Shown here: positions 1 to 9,117 of the stretch, one piece after another
Position numbering within the stretch: the first letter of the stretch is position 1
Layout: every line of letters begins with the position of its first letter
Assembly: GCA_020350285.1 (NCBI GenBank)
Contig: CP070708.1
Location: forward strand, 2,339,157-2,403,156
Direction: 5' to 3'
Length of the DNA: 64,000 nt
Origin: Anaerolineaceae bacterium
Lineage (GTDB): Bacteria; Chloroflexota; Anaerolineae; Anaerolineales; E44-bin32
Position numbers and translations under genes: made by a program
Notes under the pieces: model-generated
Told to the model about the DNA's origin: nothing
The model's input: only the letters and a program-made list of their open reading frames with translations
Database searches by the model: none

Positions 1-36
1 GCCGGCGTTCAAAATTGTGATCGCTGAGAAATCTAC

Positions 37-474
37 ATGTTCCTAGGCCAGTTCACTCACCACATCGATGCAAAAGGCCGGCTGACCATCCCGGTGAAGT
101 ATCGCGCGGCGCTCTCCTCAGGAGCGTTTATTACCCAAGGTTTCGAACGCAACCTAGTAGTTTATACCACAGAAAGTTATAACGCGCTGGCCCAGCGAGC
201 AAGAAGTCTCAGCAGCACGGATCCTGAAGCGCGCGCAGTAAGGCGCCTAATTTTCGGTAGAGCGACTGAAGTCACAATTGATGGATCTGGTCGCATCCTC
301 ATACCACCTTATCTTCGTGAGTGGGCACAGTTAGACGGAGAGACGGCGATTATTGGTGCGGGGGAATACTTTGAGATTTGGAGCGCCGGTTCCTGGGATG
401 CAGAACTAACTTCGGTAGCCGATCCGGATATCAACGCTCGTCGTTTCTCAGAATTTGACCTTTCAACGGGGTAA
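37..474 (+). CDS. mraZ: Transcriptional regulator MraZ
   Basis: First gene of the dcw cluster. MraZ is a DNA-binding protein of the SpoVT/AbrB swapped-hairpin fold that regulates its own operon. Two copies of the fold are visible: DAKGRLTIPVKYR at about residues 12-24 and IDGSGRILIPPYLR at about 81-94. The start MFLGQF matches the usual MFLGxY family start, and 145 residues is the usual length. No strong Shine-Dalgarno sequence is visible. Only 36 bases lie upstream in the window, so the promoter and any MraZ boxes are out of view. rsmH starts 3 bases after the stop. Confidence 0.95.
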   Translation: MFLGQFTHHIDAKGRLTIPVKYRAALSSGAFITQGFERNLVVYTTESYNALAQRARSLSSTDPEARAVRRLIFGRATEVTIDGSGRILIPPYLREWAQLDGETAIIGAGEYFEIWSAGSWDAELTSVADPDINARRFSEFDLSTG

Positions 475-477
475 GCA

Positions 478-1422
478 ATGAGCGCGTCAGTTGACGACGC
501 TCATGTCCGTGGACATATCCCGGTACTTTACCAACGCGTTCTTCACGCGCTCAAACCGAGTGCGGGAGGGTGCTATATAGATGGAACGATTGGAGCTGGA
601 GGTCACAGCTCAGGAATACTTGAGGCTTCCTCTCCCGACGGTCAGGTGTTAGGGATCGACCTTGATCCGAGAGCCTTGGAGCTTGTGCACGATCGGCTCG
701 CGGAGTTCGGAGACCGTCTCCACCTACGACACGGTTCCTATCGAGATCTAGATGTGTATGCTGATGAACTCAGCTGGAAAACCGTGGATGGGTTGCTCCT
801 CGATCTTGGCGTGTCCTCAATGGTATTAGAGGATGCGAATAGGGGTTTCTCATTTCGTTTGAACGGTCCCTTAGATATGCGTTTTGATCCAACACAAGCA
901 ATAACAGCAGCGGATCTCGTCAACAGCCTGCCCGAGCGAGAATTGGCGGATTTGATCACTCGGTACGGAGAGGAGCCTCACGCACGTCGAGTGGCGAAGG
1001 CAATTGTTAAAGCCAGACCGCTACAGACGACACATGAGTTGGCGGAGCTCATTACTCGAGTGGTCAAGCGGGGACGAAGGAAGATCCATCCAGCTACCCG
1101 GACGTTTCAAGCCCTGCGTATTGCAGTCAATGATGAGTTGAATGCGTTGGAAGATGGGTTGGAGCGAGCGATCGACCGGTTAGGTCCTGGTGGTCGGATA
1201 GCGGTGATTTCGTTCCACTCGCTGGAGGATCGACTGGTTAAAAGGAAATACAAGCAGGAGAGCGTGGATTGTATTTGCCCTGAGGATCAATTGGTCTGCA
1301 CCTGTGATCATCAGGCTCGATTAAAGGTGATCACAAAACGTCCGCTTAGGCCAGACAAATTTGAATTGGAGTCCAATCCGCGCGCACGAAGCGCCAAGTT
1401 ACGGATAGCGGAACGAATCTAA
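478..1422 (+). CDS. rsmH: 16S rRNA (cytosine1402-N4)-methyltransferase RsmH
   Basis: SAM-dependent methyltransferase that modifies C1402 in the ribosomal P site. The SAM-binding loop YIDGTIGAGGHSSGIL (about residues 32-47), the family motif LLLDLGVSS (about 106-114) and ISFHSLEDRLVK near residue 245 are all present. A cysteine-rich stretch (CICPEDQLVCTC) near the C terminus is typical of the family. Length 314 is normal. It lies directly between mraZ and the ftsL-like gene, the standard dcw position. Confidence 0.96.
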   Translation: MSASVDDAHVRGHIPVLYQRVLHALKPSAGGCYIDGTIGAGGHSSGILEASSPDGQVLGIDLDPRALELVHDRLAEFGDRLHLRHGSYRDLDVYADELSWKTVDGLLLDLGVSSMVLEDANRGFSFRLNGPLDMRFDPTQAITAADLVNSLPERELADLITRYGEEPHARRVAKAIVKARPLQTTHELAELITRVVKRGRRKIHPATRTFQALRIAVNDELNALEDGLERAIDRLGPGGRIAVISFHSLEDRLVKRKYKQESVDCICPEDQLVCTCDHQARLKVITKRPLRPDKFELESNPRARSAKLRIAERI

Positions 1423-1473
1423 TTGGCATGAACCTTGCATTAAATAGGTTGCTTAGTCCGCAATGAGGATGAA

Positions 1474-1914
1474 ATGAGGCGTCGTTTTCACGCTTTTCAA
1501 CAAGCGCCATGGCGTGTCCAGATCCGCTTAACCAGTGGAACCATGCTCCCGCTAATCGCTTTGTTGATCATCGGTGGAATGTACTTGGCGGTAAATGCCC
1601 GTCATGCGCGAGCGGGGCGTCATGTCCTTGATCTTCAAAGGCAGCAGGCGGAGTTGCTTCGCTATAACGCTGAAATGGGAGCGACCTTGGCTGAAATGAC
1701 CTCACCGGAACGGATGTATCAACGCGCTCTGGGGCTAGGATTTCGATATGCCTATCCGTCTGAGATCGAGTACATCCTCTTGGAGGATTATGCGCCTCCG
1801 CGACCGTTTGTCGCACCTCGACCACCAGCTTCTACCAACCCGGGTGAGGGGATGTTATCTCCTGCCTACACCGAAACACTTGGTGAATGGTTTCTTCGGT
1901 GGCTGGGCTGGTGA
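1474..1914 (+). CDS. ftsL: FtsL/septum-formation-initiator-like divisome protein
   Basis: Small bitopic membrane protein in the ftsL position between rsmH and ftsI. A basic N terminus is followed by one membrane helix (about residues 22-42) and a heptad-like stretch (HVLDLQRQQAELLRYNAEM) that should form a short coiled coil. The tail is proline-rich. FtsL-type proteins diverge strongly, so identity rests on position, topology and coiled coil rather than conserved residues. The ATG at 1474 follows a GAGGATG ribosome site. The stop lies 17 bases before the preferred ftsI start. Confidence 0.72.
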   Translation: MRRRFHAFQQAPWRVQIRLTSGTMLPLIALLIIGGMYLAVNARHARAGRHVLDLQRQQAELLRYNAEMGATLAEMTSPERMYQRALGLGFRYAYPSEIEYILLEDYAPPRPFVAPRPPASTNPGEGMLSPAYTETLGEWFLRWLGW

Positions 1915-1931
1915 AGCAAGGAAAAAGAGTG

Positions 1932-3740
1932 ATGGAGCAGGAACCATCTCGACGTCGAATTCGGATGGTGTTGATCATTGTGGCAGCGGTTGTGCTCGCC
2001 ATGGTGATCCAGCTGATCCGCGTTCAGTTTGGCCCTTACGCCCCAGCGTTTGCAGCGATCGAGGAAATTGTCGCTGAGCAGGTGGACAAGGTCGAGCCGA
2101 CCAGAGGCGTGATTTACGATCGCGATGGGAGAGTCCTGGCTTCGAATGTGCCGTTGTACTACCTAGAGGTTGAGGTTCGTCAACTAACCGAGACCAGTAA
2201 GAAACAAATAGCGGCTGTGTTGTCTCGTGCTCTCGTCCTCCCATACGACGATGTTTATGGCCAACTCACGTATGAATGGGTTGACGAAGGTCAACTACGA
2301 ATCCGCCTGACACGCGAGATCAGCGGTGGGAAACGTTGGCCCATCACTGTCGACCAGATCGCTGCTGATGTGCTCAAAGGTTTTCTAGCTGATCCCGATG
2401 CGCCTGACCTGAGTGGTTTATCACTCGTCCCCGCTCCGAGCAGAGCTTATCCGGCGGGTTCTTTGGCGGGTCATGTGATCGGCTTCGTCAATCAAAAGGG
2501 AAAAGGATACTTCGGGATTGAAGGTTACTACGATGATTGGCTTGTCGGCAGATCGATCACCATCGAACGCGGTTACATTCCGCTCGAGGCTAGGCTGAGG
2601 CCCGATCCTCCTGCAGGCGTCAACCTGGTGCTGACCATTGATCTCGACATCCAGCAAATGGTGGAGGAGATCCTCATACAGACGATTGAAGCTGATGGTG
2701 CTGAAAGCGGACAAGTGATCGTCATGGATCCCGAGAATGGCGAGATCCTCGCCATGGCTATATGGCCGCCTCTTGATCCAAACAATTACGAGCCTTGGCT
2801 CCCTCCAGAGGAGAGGACGGACGAGGAGAGTGAAGACGACGAGGAAGAGCCCGTGATTAATCCCGCCGTCGCTGGGCAGTATGAACCTGGGTCGACTTTT
2901 AAGGTCATAACCATGGCTGCGGCGCTCGATGCCGGATTGGTGACTCCCGATGAAGAATTCATCGATACCGGCCAGATCGAAGTGGGAGGTCATACGATCC
3001 GAAACTGGGATGGTCGCGCATGGGGACCGCAGACGATGCTCGGCTGTATGGAACACTCTCTGAATGTGTGCTTGGCATATGTCTCCTCTGAGAAGCTAGG
3101 TGCACCGATGTTCTATGAGTATTTGAGAGCGTTCGGGATTGGAAAAATGACGGGGATCGATTTGGCAGGCGAGGTTTCAGGGCAACTGCGAACACCACGT
3201 CATCCAGATTGGACCGAATCAGATTTAGGGACCAATGCTTTCGGTCAAGGGGTTTCCGTGACCTCCATTCAGTTGCTCACAGCCATCGGTGCTGTTGCTA
3301 ATCAGGGTGTCATGGTGCAACCACATATAGTGCTCGAGGTTGTCGGTCCGGATGGTGTTTATTGGCCTAAGACGACAGTTCTAGGGCAGCCGATCACACG
3401 CGAAACGGCCGAGACATTAACAGAAATGTTGTCAAAGTCGCTGAGTGGAGAGACGAATTTTGCTCATGTACCTGGGTATCAATTGGCAGGGAAGACCGGC
3501 ACAGCACAGATACCGGGCGAATTTGGCTACGATCCACGCTGGACAGTGGCGTCCTTCGTGGGGTGGGGGCCGGTGAGGGATCCGCAATTCATCGTGTTTG
3601 TACGTGTCGATAAGCCGGAAACCTCACCTTGGGGATCTGTGGTTGCGGCACCGGTGTTCCGCGAGATTGTTGAACGTTTGGTGATCATGTTGGAAATTCC
3701 TCCTGATTCGATCTACGAAGGATTAAACCTAGAGAATTAG
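1932..3740 (+). CDS. ftsI: Penicillin-binding protein 2/FtsI-type septal transpeptidase
   Basis: Class B PBP that cross-links septal peptidoglycan. It has an N-terminal membrane anchor, a pedestal beginning near the motif RGVIYDRDGRVLA, and a C-terminal transpeptidase with the three active-site motifs S321-T-F-K324, S376-L-N378 and K521-T-G523. An unusual acidic insert (residues 293-307, 12 of 15 Asp/Glu) sits just before the SxxK motif. Start 1932 is preferred over an in-frame ATG at 1887 that overlaps ftsL, because AAGGA at 1918-1922 is well spaced for it; this gives 602 residues. No PASTA domain is seen at the C terminus. Confidence 0.93.
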   Translation: MEQEPSRRRIRMVLIIVAAVVLAMVIQLIRVQFGPYAPAFAAIEEIVAEQVDKVEPTRGVIYDRDGRVLASNVPLYYLEVEVRQLTETSKKQIAAVLSRALVLPYDDVYGQLTYEWVDEGQLRIRLTREISGGKRWPITVDQIAADVLKGFLADPDAPDLSGLSLVPAPSRAYPAGSLAGHVIGFVNQKGKGYFGIEGYYDDWLVGRSITIERGYIPLEARLRPDPPAGVNLVLTIDLDIQQMVEEILIQTIEADGAESGQVIVMDPENGEILAMAIWPPLDPNNYEPWLPPEERTDEESEDDEEEPVINPAVAGQYEPGSTFKVITMAAALDAGLVTPDEEFIDTGQIEVGGHTIRNWDGRAWGPQTMLGCMEHSLNVCLAYVSSEKLGAPMFYEYLRAFGIGKMTGIDLAGEVSGQLRTPRHPDWTESDLGTNAFGQGVSVTSIQLLTAIGAVANQGVMVQPHIVLEVVGPDGVYWPKTTVLGQPITRETAETLTEMLSKSLSGETNFAHVPGYQLAGKTGTAQIPGEFGYDPRWTVASFVGWGPVRDPQFIVFVRVDKPETSPWGSVVAAPVFREIVERLVIMLEIPPDSIYEGLNLEN

Positions 3741-3755
3741 TTTGGCGAGAACCCA

Positions 3756-5177
3756 ATGTTGACGCTGGGAGATATTCTCAAAGCAATCACAAGTCAGGAG
3801 ATGGCTGCGTTTGATCAAGTTATCACGGACGCGGCGATTGACTCGCGGTTGGTGATCCCAGGATCCCTTTTCATCGCCTTGCCTGGAGAAAACGTAGACG
3901 GGCACGACTTTATCGGGGAGGCTTTCGGACGCGGTGCGTTGATCGCCCTTATTGAGCGTGAAGTTCCCTCCGAGTTCGTAGTTATTGATCTCAGGAAACC
4001 TGTTCCAGAACAGGTGTTCAGTGAAATGGTTTTACCTGTCTGTCTGCGGGTCGAAAGCTCACTCGATGCGTTGCAGAACATCGCGAAGTGTTGGCGGGAG
4101 AGGCTTGATCTACGAGTGATCGGTATCACGGGCAGTGTGGGGAAATCGACAACCAAAGAACTCACCGCAGAAGTCTTGGGGCAGCGTTATCGAACGATTA
4201 AAAACCCGGGAAACCTGAATAACGAAATCGGATTACCGGTGAGTTTATTGAAGATCACGGAAGGTCACGAGCGGGCAGTGCTTGAGATGGGCTTTTACGT
4301 TCCAGGTGAAATCGCCTTGCTCTGTGAAATTGCACAACCGCAAGTTGGCGTGATCACAAACATCAGCCAGGTCCACCTTGAGCGTGCAGGAACGATGGAA
4401 GCGATCGTGCAGGGAAAGGGTGAGTTGGTCGAGAGCCTGCCTCCAGAGCCGGAGGGGGTAGCGGTATTGAACCATGATGATCCACTTACACGCACGATGT
4501 CAGAACGAACACAAGCGAAAGTGATGTTCTACGGACTCACTCCAGATGCGGACCTATGGGCGAGTGACATCCGTAGCTTGGGATTAGAAGGTGTGCGCTT
4601 TGTGATGCATTACGGTGATGAAAGCATTTACATTCGCGTGCCGTTACTTGGCCGACACTCAGTGCATACCGCACTTCGAGCGGCGGCTGTTGGGCTGATC
4701 GAGGATCTAAGTTGGGAAGAAATCGTGAGTGGTTTACAGAGTAGTCAAAGTCAATTGCGCTTGGTCGCGGTACAGGGACCAAACGGGGCTCTTTTGTTGG
4801 ATGACACATACAACGCCGCGCCGCCCTCGACGATTGCGGCATTGAATCTGCTGGCCGAATTGGAGGGACGCCGGGTTGCGGTATTGGGCGACATGCTCGA
4901 GTTAGGAGACTTTGAAGAGCGCGGTCACCGGATGGTAGGCGTAAGGGCGGCACAGGTGGCCGACGAGCTTGTTACCGTGGGAAGTCGTGCTCAGTGGATT
5001 GCTAATGAAGCATGTTTAGCGGGAATGTCTGAAGATCAGGTCGTGAGTTTGGAGGATAGTCAACAGGCGATCGAATATCTGCAAGATCGCGTCGGGGAAA
5101 ACGATGTCGTTTTGGTCAAAGGATCGCGAGGTATGAGGATGGACCTCATCGTAGCCGGTCTCGAGGAGATCGTATGA
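3756..5177 (+). CDS. murF: UDP-MurNAc-tripeptide--D-Ala-D-Ala ligase MurF
   Basis: ATP-dependent Mur ligase adding D-Ala-D-Ala, the last cytoplasmic step to the pentapeptide precursor. The P-loop GITGSVGKSTTKE (near residue 125) and the MurF hallmark GNLNNEIGLPVSLL follow an N-terminal UDP-substrate domain. GSVGKST replaces the usual GSNGKTT, still compatible with a P-loop. The C-terminal ligase domain contains LLDDTYNAAPPS and AVLGDMLELG, both typical of MurF. Length 473. It follows ftsI directly, where murE would normally intervene. Its stop overlaps mraY by 4 bases (ATGA). Confidence 0.95.
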   Translation: MLTLGDILKAITSQEMAAFDQVITDAAIDSRLVIPGSLFIALPGENVDGHDFIGEAFGRGALIALIEREVPSEFVVIDLRKPVPEQVFSEMVLPVCLRVESSLDALQNIAKCWRERLDLRVIGITGSVGKSTTKELTAEVLGQRYRTIKNPGNLNNEIGLPVSLLKITEGHERAVLEMGFYVPGEIALLCEIAQPQVGVITNISQVHLERAGTMEAIVQGKGELVESLPPEPEGVAVLNHDDPLTRTMSERTQAKVMFYGLTPDADLWASDIRSLGLEGVRFVMHYGDESIYIRVPLLGRHSVHTALRAAAVGLIEDLSWEEIVSGLQSSQSQLRLVAVQGPNGALLLDDTYNAAPPSTIAALNLLAELEGRRVAVLGDMLELGDFEERGHRMVGVRAAQVADELVTVGSRAQWIANEACLAGMSEDQVVSLEDSQQAIEYLQDRVGENDVVLVKGSRGMRMDLIVAGLEEIV

Positions 5178-6169
5178 GCCAGACGGCGCTGGCGCTCTCC
5201 TTGGGTGGGATCACCTTCTTGTTGAGTGTGATATGGGGTGGACCACTTGTGCGTATCTTGCGTATGTTGCGCATTGGTGAGCAGATCCGTATCGAAGGTC
5301 CCCAGAGGCATTTCACCAAACTGGGGACGCCGACGATGGGAGGGTGGCTTTTCATCATTCCCGTTTTGTTGATCACCGGTGTCTTGAACTTGGTTTCCAT
5401 CCTCAGTGATCTTACAGTGCTTGGTAATTCGATCTTGCTTCCTATGTTGGTCATGTTGGCTTATGCCGCTGTCGGAGCTTGGGACGACTGGCTTGGGGTT
5501 CGAGGTCCACATCGAGGGGAGGGTATGAAGGGGCGCTGGAAATTCCTGCTTCAAACGATCATCGCGCTCGGCGCTGCTTTGATCTTGAAGTATGGATTGC
5601 AACCGCCGGAACTGATCCTGCCTAATGTTCCGGAGACTCTGGACCTCGGTATTTGGTATGTGCCGATTGCCATGTTTGTGATCGTTGGTACCTGCAATGC
5701 TGTCAACCTGACGGATGGTCTCGATGGATTAGCCGGATTAATCGCGGCGACGGCATTTGCTGCATATGGGGCAATCGCCATGCTCCAGGGGCAGATATTC
5801 TTGGTCCGATTCTGTTTTACTGTTGTGGGCGCCTTGTTTGCCTTCCTTTGGTACAACGCCCACCCTGCCGAATTGTTCATGGGCGACACCGGATCCTTAG
5901 CACTGGGAGGGACCTTAGCCGTTGTGGCACTCATGACGGGACATTGGTTTTTGTTACCCATGATTGCCATCATCCCCTTCAGTGTGACGGTGAGTTGGAT
6001 CCTGCAGGTAGCATATTTCAGATGGACCAAAGGTCGAAGATTATTCAAAATGGCGCCCCTTCATCACCATTTTGAGCTTAGTGGCTGGAGTGAAACCCAG
6101 ATCGTGCAGCGATTCTGGCTTGTAGCCTTGTTGTCGGGCATGTTCGGGGTAGCTCTGGCCTTAGTGTAA
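5174..6169 (+). CDS. mraY: Phospho-N-acetylmuramoyl-pentapeptide transferase MraY
   Basis: Integral membrane enzyme that transfers phospho-MurNAc-pentapeptide to undecaprenyl phosphate, forming lipid I. Signature motifs are clear: TPTMGGW near the N terminus, NAVNLTDGLDGLAG, FMGDTGSLALGG and PLHHHFELSGW. About ten hydrophobic helices can be traced over 331 residues. Translation is coupled to murF through an ATGA overlap. A small unrecognised gene follows after 13 bases. Confidence 0.96.
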   Translation: MSQTALALSLGGITFLLSVIWGGPLVRILRMLRIGEQIRIEGPQRHFTKLGTPTMGGWLFIIPVLLITGVLNLVSILSDLTVLGNSILLPMLVMLAYAAVGAWDDWLGVRGPHRGEGMKGRWKFLLQTIIALGAALILKYGLQPPELILPNVPETLDLGIWYVPIAMFVIVGTCNAVNLTDGLDGLAGLIAATAFAAYGAIAMLQGQIFLVRFCFTVVGALFAFLWYNAHPAELFMGDTGSLALGGTLAVVALMTGHWFLLPMIAIIPFSVTVSWILQVAYFRWTKGRRLFKMAPLHHHFELSGWSETQIVQRFWLVALLSGMFGVALALV

Positions 6170-6182
6170 AGAGGAGATCCTT

Positions 6183-6443
6183 ATGGACATTGGCATGCTT
6201 TGGTTCGACGACAGCCAACTCACCACAGCTGAGAAAATCAGCCGTGCGGTGGCTTTTTACGATGAGAAATATGGCCGTACGCCTACGCTATGTCTCGTCC
6301 ATCCCGACACCTTGAATGGTGGGGAGGAGATCGTGGCAGGCGTAGAAATCCGTCAAGCTCGATCGGTCATGCCAGATCACTTCTGGATCGGTGTCGATGA
6401 TAAACCCAAACGACGCCAACCGAGTCAGTTGAAAGCTGCTTGA
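6183..6443 (+). CDS. Small conserved-looking protein of unknown function in dcw operon
   Basis: An 86-residue soluble protein between mraY and murD. I do not recognise a family. It starts MDIGMLWFDD, contains YDEKYGRTPTLCLVHPDTL in the middle and ends with a basic tail. There are no membrane segments and no cysteine clusters. The strong ribosome site GAGGAG eight bases before the ATG, the operon position and compact spacing support it as real. The 59-base gap before murD can form a weak hairpin (GATAA...TTATC). Confidence 0.75.
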   Translation: MDIGMLWFDDSQLTTAEKISRAVAFYDEKYGRTPTLCLVHPDTLNGGEEIVAGVEIRQARSVMPDHFWIGVDDKPKRRQPSQLKAA

Positions 6444-6502
6444 CCGTCGCGAAGCTGATAAAGGTTAGCCGATAGGCTTGGTTATCAGATTCAATTGAAT
6501 GA

Positions 6503-7882
6503 ATGATGACGTGGGAAGGAAAACGGGTGGTCGTGCTTGGATTGGCACGGCAAGGAATCGCCCTCACACGCTATTTCGCCAAGGGAGGGGCTGAGGTGGT
6601 GGTAAGCGATCTCAAACCAAGTGAAGCCCTTTCTGACGCGCAGGAGGCATTGTCTGATCTGCCCGTTGAATATGTATTTGGAAGCCATCCGCCTGCTCTT
6701 CTAGAGCGTGCCGACCTGTTGTGCCTTTCCGGTGGGGTACCCGCCGATCTGCCGCTGGCACTTCAGGCACGTGAACAGGGCATCAAGGTGACCAACGATG
6801 CGCAATTGTTTTTGGAGATTTGCCCTGCCCTCGTGATCGGCATCACCGGCTCTGCTGGGAAATCTACTGTTACTACGCTGGTGGGGCGGATGGCCTTATC
6901 TCATTTTGAGGATAGCGAATCTCGCGTGTGGATCGGAGGCAACATCGGTCGACCTCTGCTCGTTGATCTGTCGGATATCGGAGCAGAAGACCTGGTGATC
7001 ATGGAACTCTCGTCCTTTCAACTCGAGTTGATGACGGCCAGCCCTCACGTGGCGGGGATCTTGAATGTGACTCCGAATCATCTTGACCGACATCTAACCA
7101 TGGAAGCCTACACGGCCGCTAAGTGTCGGATCCTGGATTTCCAATCCGGTGAGGATATCGCCATATTGGGGCGCGAGGATCCGGGGGCTTGGGCATTACA
7201 GGACCAGGTAAAGGGTAGATTGATCAGTTTTGGGTGGTCGGCACCCGAAAGTGGAGACGGCACATACATCAAAGATGAGACCATCTTGCTGCGATTGGAA
7301 ACAGAGGATGTGAAGTTATCACCTGTGAGTGAGGTCGAGTTGCGTGGAGAACATAACCTGTTGAACGTGCTCGCATCTTGTGCGATCGCAGCCGCCGTTG
7401 ATATCTCGCCAGAGTCGATGGTGGCCGGAATCCAAGGTTTTCAGGGTATTGAGCATCGTTTGGAGTTTGTGCGCAGGATCGATGGGGTTGATTGGTATAA
7501 CGACTCGATCGCGACCTCGCCAGAACGTGCGATCGCCGCGATCCGAGCTTTTGATGAGCCCTTGGTATTGCTAGCAGGAGGTAGGGACAAAGATCTCCCT
7601 TGGGGCGATTTTGCCACGCTTGTGCGGCAACGCATTGATCATCTGATCTTATTTGGAGAAGCAGCGGAGAAGATCGCGGATGTGATCAACAGTTCCCCTG
7701 GTCCTAATAAGATTCAAAGCTTTGAGATCTGCGACGGGCTGGAGGCAGCTGTTCATCAGGCGAGGAGAGTAGCAGAACCCGGGGATGTGGTATTGCTTGC
7801 TCCGGGCGGGACGAGTTTTGATGAATTCAAGGACTTCGCTGAGCGTGGCGAAAACTTTCGATCATGGGTGAGTGCTTTATGA
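6503..7882 (+). CDS. murD: UDP-MurNAc-L-Ala--D-Glu ligase MurD
   Basis: Mur ligase adding D-glutamate to UDP-MurNAc-L-Ala. It has an N-terminal Rossmann-like domain (VVVLGLARQGIALTRYFA), the ATP loop GITGSAGKSTVTTL near residue 114, MELSSFQLE and NVTPNHLDRH in the central domain, and WYNDSIATSPERAIAAI in the C-terminal domain. Length 459 is typical. Two ATGs (6503, 6506) are possible and neither has a clear ribosome site. The stop overlaps the preferred ftsW start (ATGA at 7879-7882). Confidence 0.95.
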   Translation: MMTWEGKRVVVLGLARQGIALTRYFAKGGAEVVVSDLKPSEALSDAQEALSDLPVEYVFGSHPPALLERADLLCLSGGVPADLPLALQAREQGIKVTNDAQLFLEICPALVIGITGSAGKSTVTTLVGRMALSHFEDSESRVWIGGNIGRPLLVDLSDIGAEDLVIMELSSFQLELMTASPHVAGILNVTPNHLDRHLTMEAYTAAKCRILDFQSGEDIAILGREDPGAWALQDQVKGRLISFGWSAPESGDGTYIKDETILLRLETEDVKLSPVSEVELRGEHNLLNVLASCAIAAAVDISPESMVAGIQGFQGIEHRLEFVRRIDGVDWYNDSIATSPERAIAAIRAFDEPLVLLAGGRDKDLPWGDFATLVRQRIDHLILFGEAAEKIADVINSSPGPNKIQSFEICDGLEAAVHQARRVAEPGDVVLLAPGGTSFDEFKDFAERGENFRSWVSAL

Positions 7883-9117
7883 CGGCACATTACGAGCCCA
7901 CGATACCGATACAAGGATCCTCTACCCGGCGCCGTCTTACGTTGGGTTTCGACCCGTGGCTACTGATCCTTATCGTTGCTCTGATGGCCTTCGGTTTGGT
8001 GATGGTTTATTCCGCCAGCTGGGATGTATCTTGGAGGCTTCACAACGATCCAAACGCCATCTTCAGGTCACAGCTGGGGCATCTTGGGTTAGGGCTGATT
8101 GTGATGATGGTTGCAGCATGGGCTCCGATTGATTGGATTCGACGATTGGCGCCCATATTGATCTTAGTCGCCATTGGGGCGTTATTCGCTGTCCTGTTGG
8201 TCAACGTAGGAAGTGCCCACCGTAGAGCTTTCCTTGGGGGCTCGATTCAGCCCTCAGAGATGGCAAAGCTCGCACTGATCATTTACTTGGCTGTCTGGAT
8301 GGAATCCAAGGGCGATCGCTTAGGTGATATGGGTTATGGGTTTTGGCCGTTGATCATGATTATGGGAATCGTGGGAGGTCTGATCCTCATCCAGCCAGAC
8401 CTGAGTGCAGGTTTTACAGTTGCAATCATCTCAGTAACATTGTTCTTCTTGGCAGGTGCTCGAATTTTCCAAGTCCTGGTGATGGCCTTCGGGGGTGGAA
8501 CGCTTGCTCTTCTTGTTGTTCGTTTAACCCAAACCGGGCAGGAACGCTGGGGGGAGTTTATTGGCGGTCTGGTAGATCTTGAGGAAGCATCCTACCACGT
8601 GCAGCAATCTCTTCAGGCATTTTACTCGGGCGGCATCATGGGGCGAGGGTTGGGCGCCAGTCGGGGCAAGTTCGGTTTTCTACCGGCTCCGCATACAGAC
8701 AGCATATTTTCGGTGATCGGGGAAGAACTCGGTCTGATTGGTGCATTACTCGCATTGACGTTGTTTTGTTTATTCCTGTGGCGTGGATTTCGAATAGCGA
8801 TGTCTTCGCCTGACAGTTTGGAGACGCTGTTAGCGAGTGGAATTACGTTTTGGATTGGTCTTGAAGCGATGATCAATATGTCCGTTTTGCTAGGCTTGCT
8901 CCCCTTTGCTGGGAACGCTTTACCGTTCTTCAGTTATGGGGGCTCCAGCTTGGTGACAACTCTTTCTGCTGTCGGCCTTTTGTTTAACATCTCGCGCCGA
9001 ACACCAGAAAAGATTGATGTGCGAGGTTCTGTTGCGACTCTTGGTGTCAGCCGGCGGAACAGGCGGCGGCGTGTATCCCGCCTTAGCAGTCGTCGGCGCG
9101 CTCGGCAAGAGGGTTGA
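7879..9117 (+). CDS. ftsW: Septal peptidoglycan polymerase FtsW (SEDS family)
   Basis: SEDS-family lipid II polymerase, partner of FtsI. About ten membrane helices are visible with the motifs LVMVYSAS, LIQPDLSAG, PAPHTDSIFSVIGEELG and PFFSYGGSSL. The start at 7879 is chosen over an in-frame ATG at 7864 because it gives the ATGA overlap with murD common in this operon. The last ~30 residues form an arginine-rich tail and are encoded in DNA that also encodes the MurG N terminus in another frame. Confidence 0.94.
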   Translation: MTAHYEPTIPIQGSSTRRRLTLGFDPWLLILIVALMAFGLVMVYSASWDVSWRLHNDPNAIFRSQLGHLGLGLIVMMVAAWAPIDWIRRLAPILILVAIGALFAVLLVNVGSAHRRAFLGGSIQPSEMAKLALIIYLAVWMESKGDRLGDMGYGFWPLIMIMGIVGGLILIQPDLSAGFTVAIISVTLFFLAGARIFQVLVMAFGGGTLALLVVRLTQTGQERWGEFIGGLVDLEEASYHVQQSLQAFYSGGIMGRGLGASRGKFGFLPAPHTDSIFSVIGEELGLIGALLALTLFCLFLWRGFRIAMSSPDSLETLLASGITFWIGLEAMINMSVLLGLLPFAGNALPFFSYGGSSLVTTLSAVGLLFNISRRTPEKIDVRGSVATLGVSRRNRRRRVSRLSSRRRARQEG

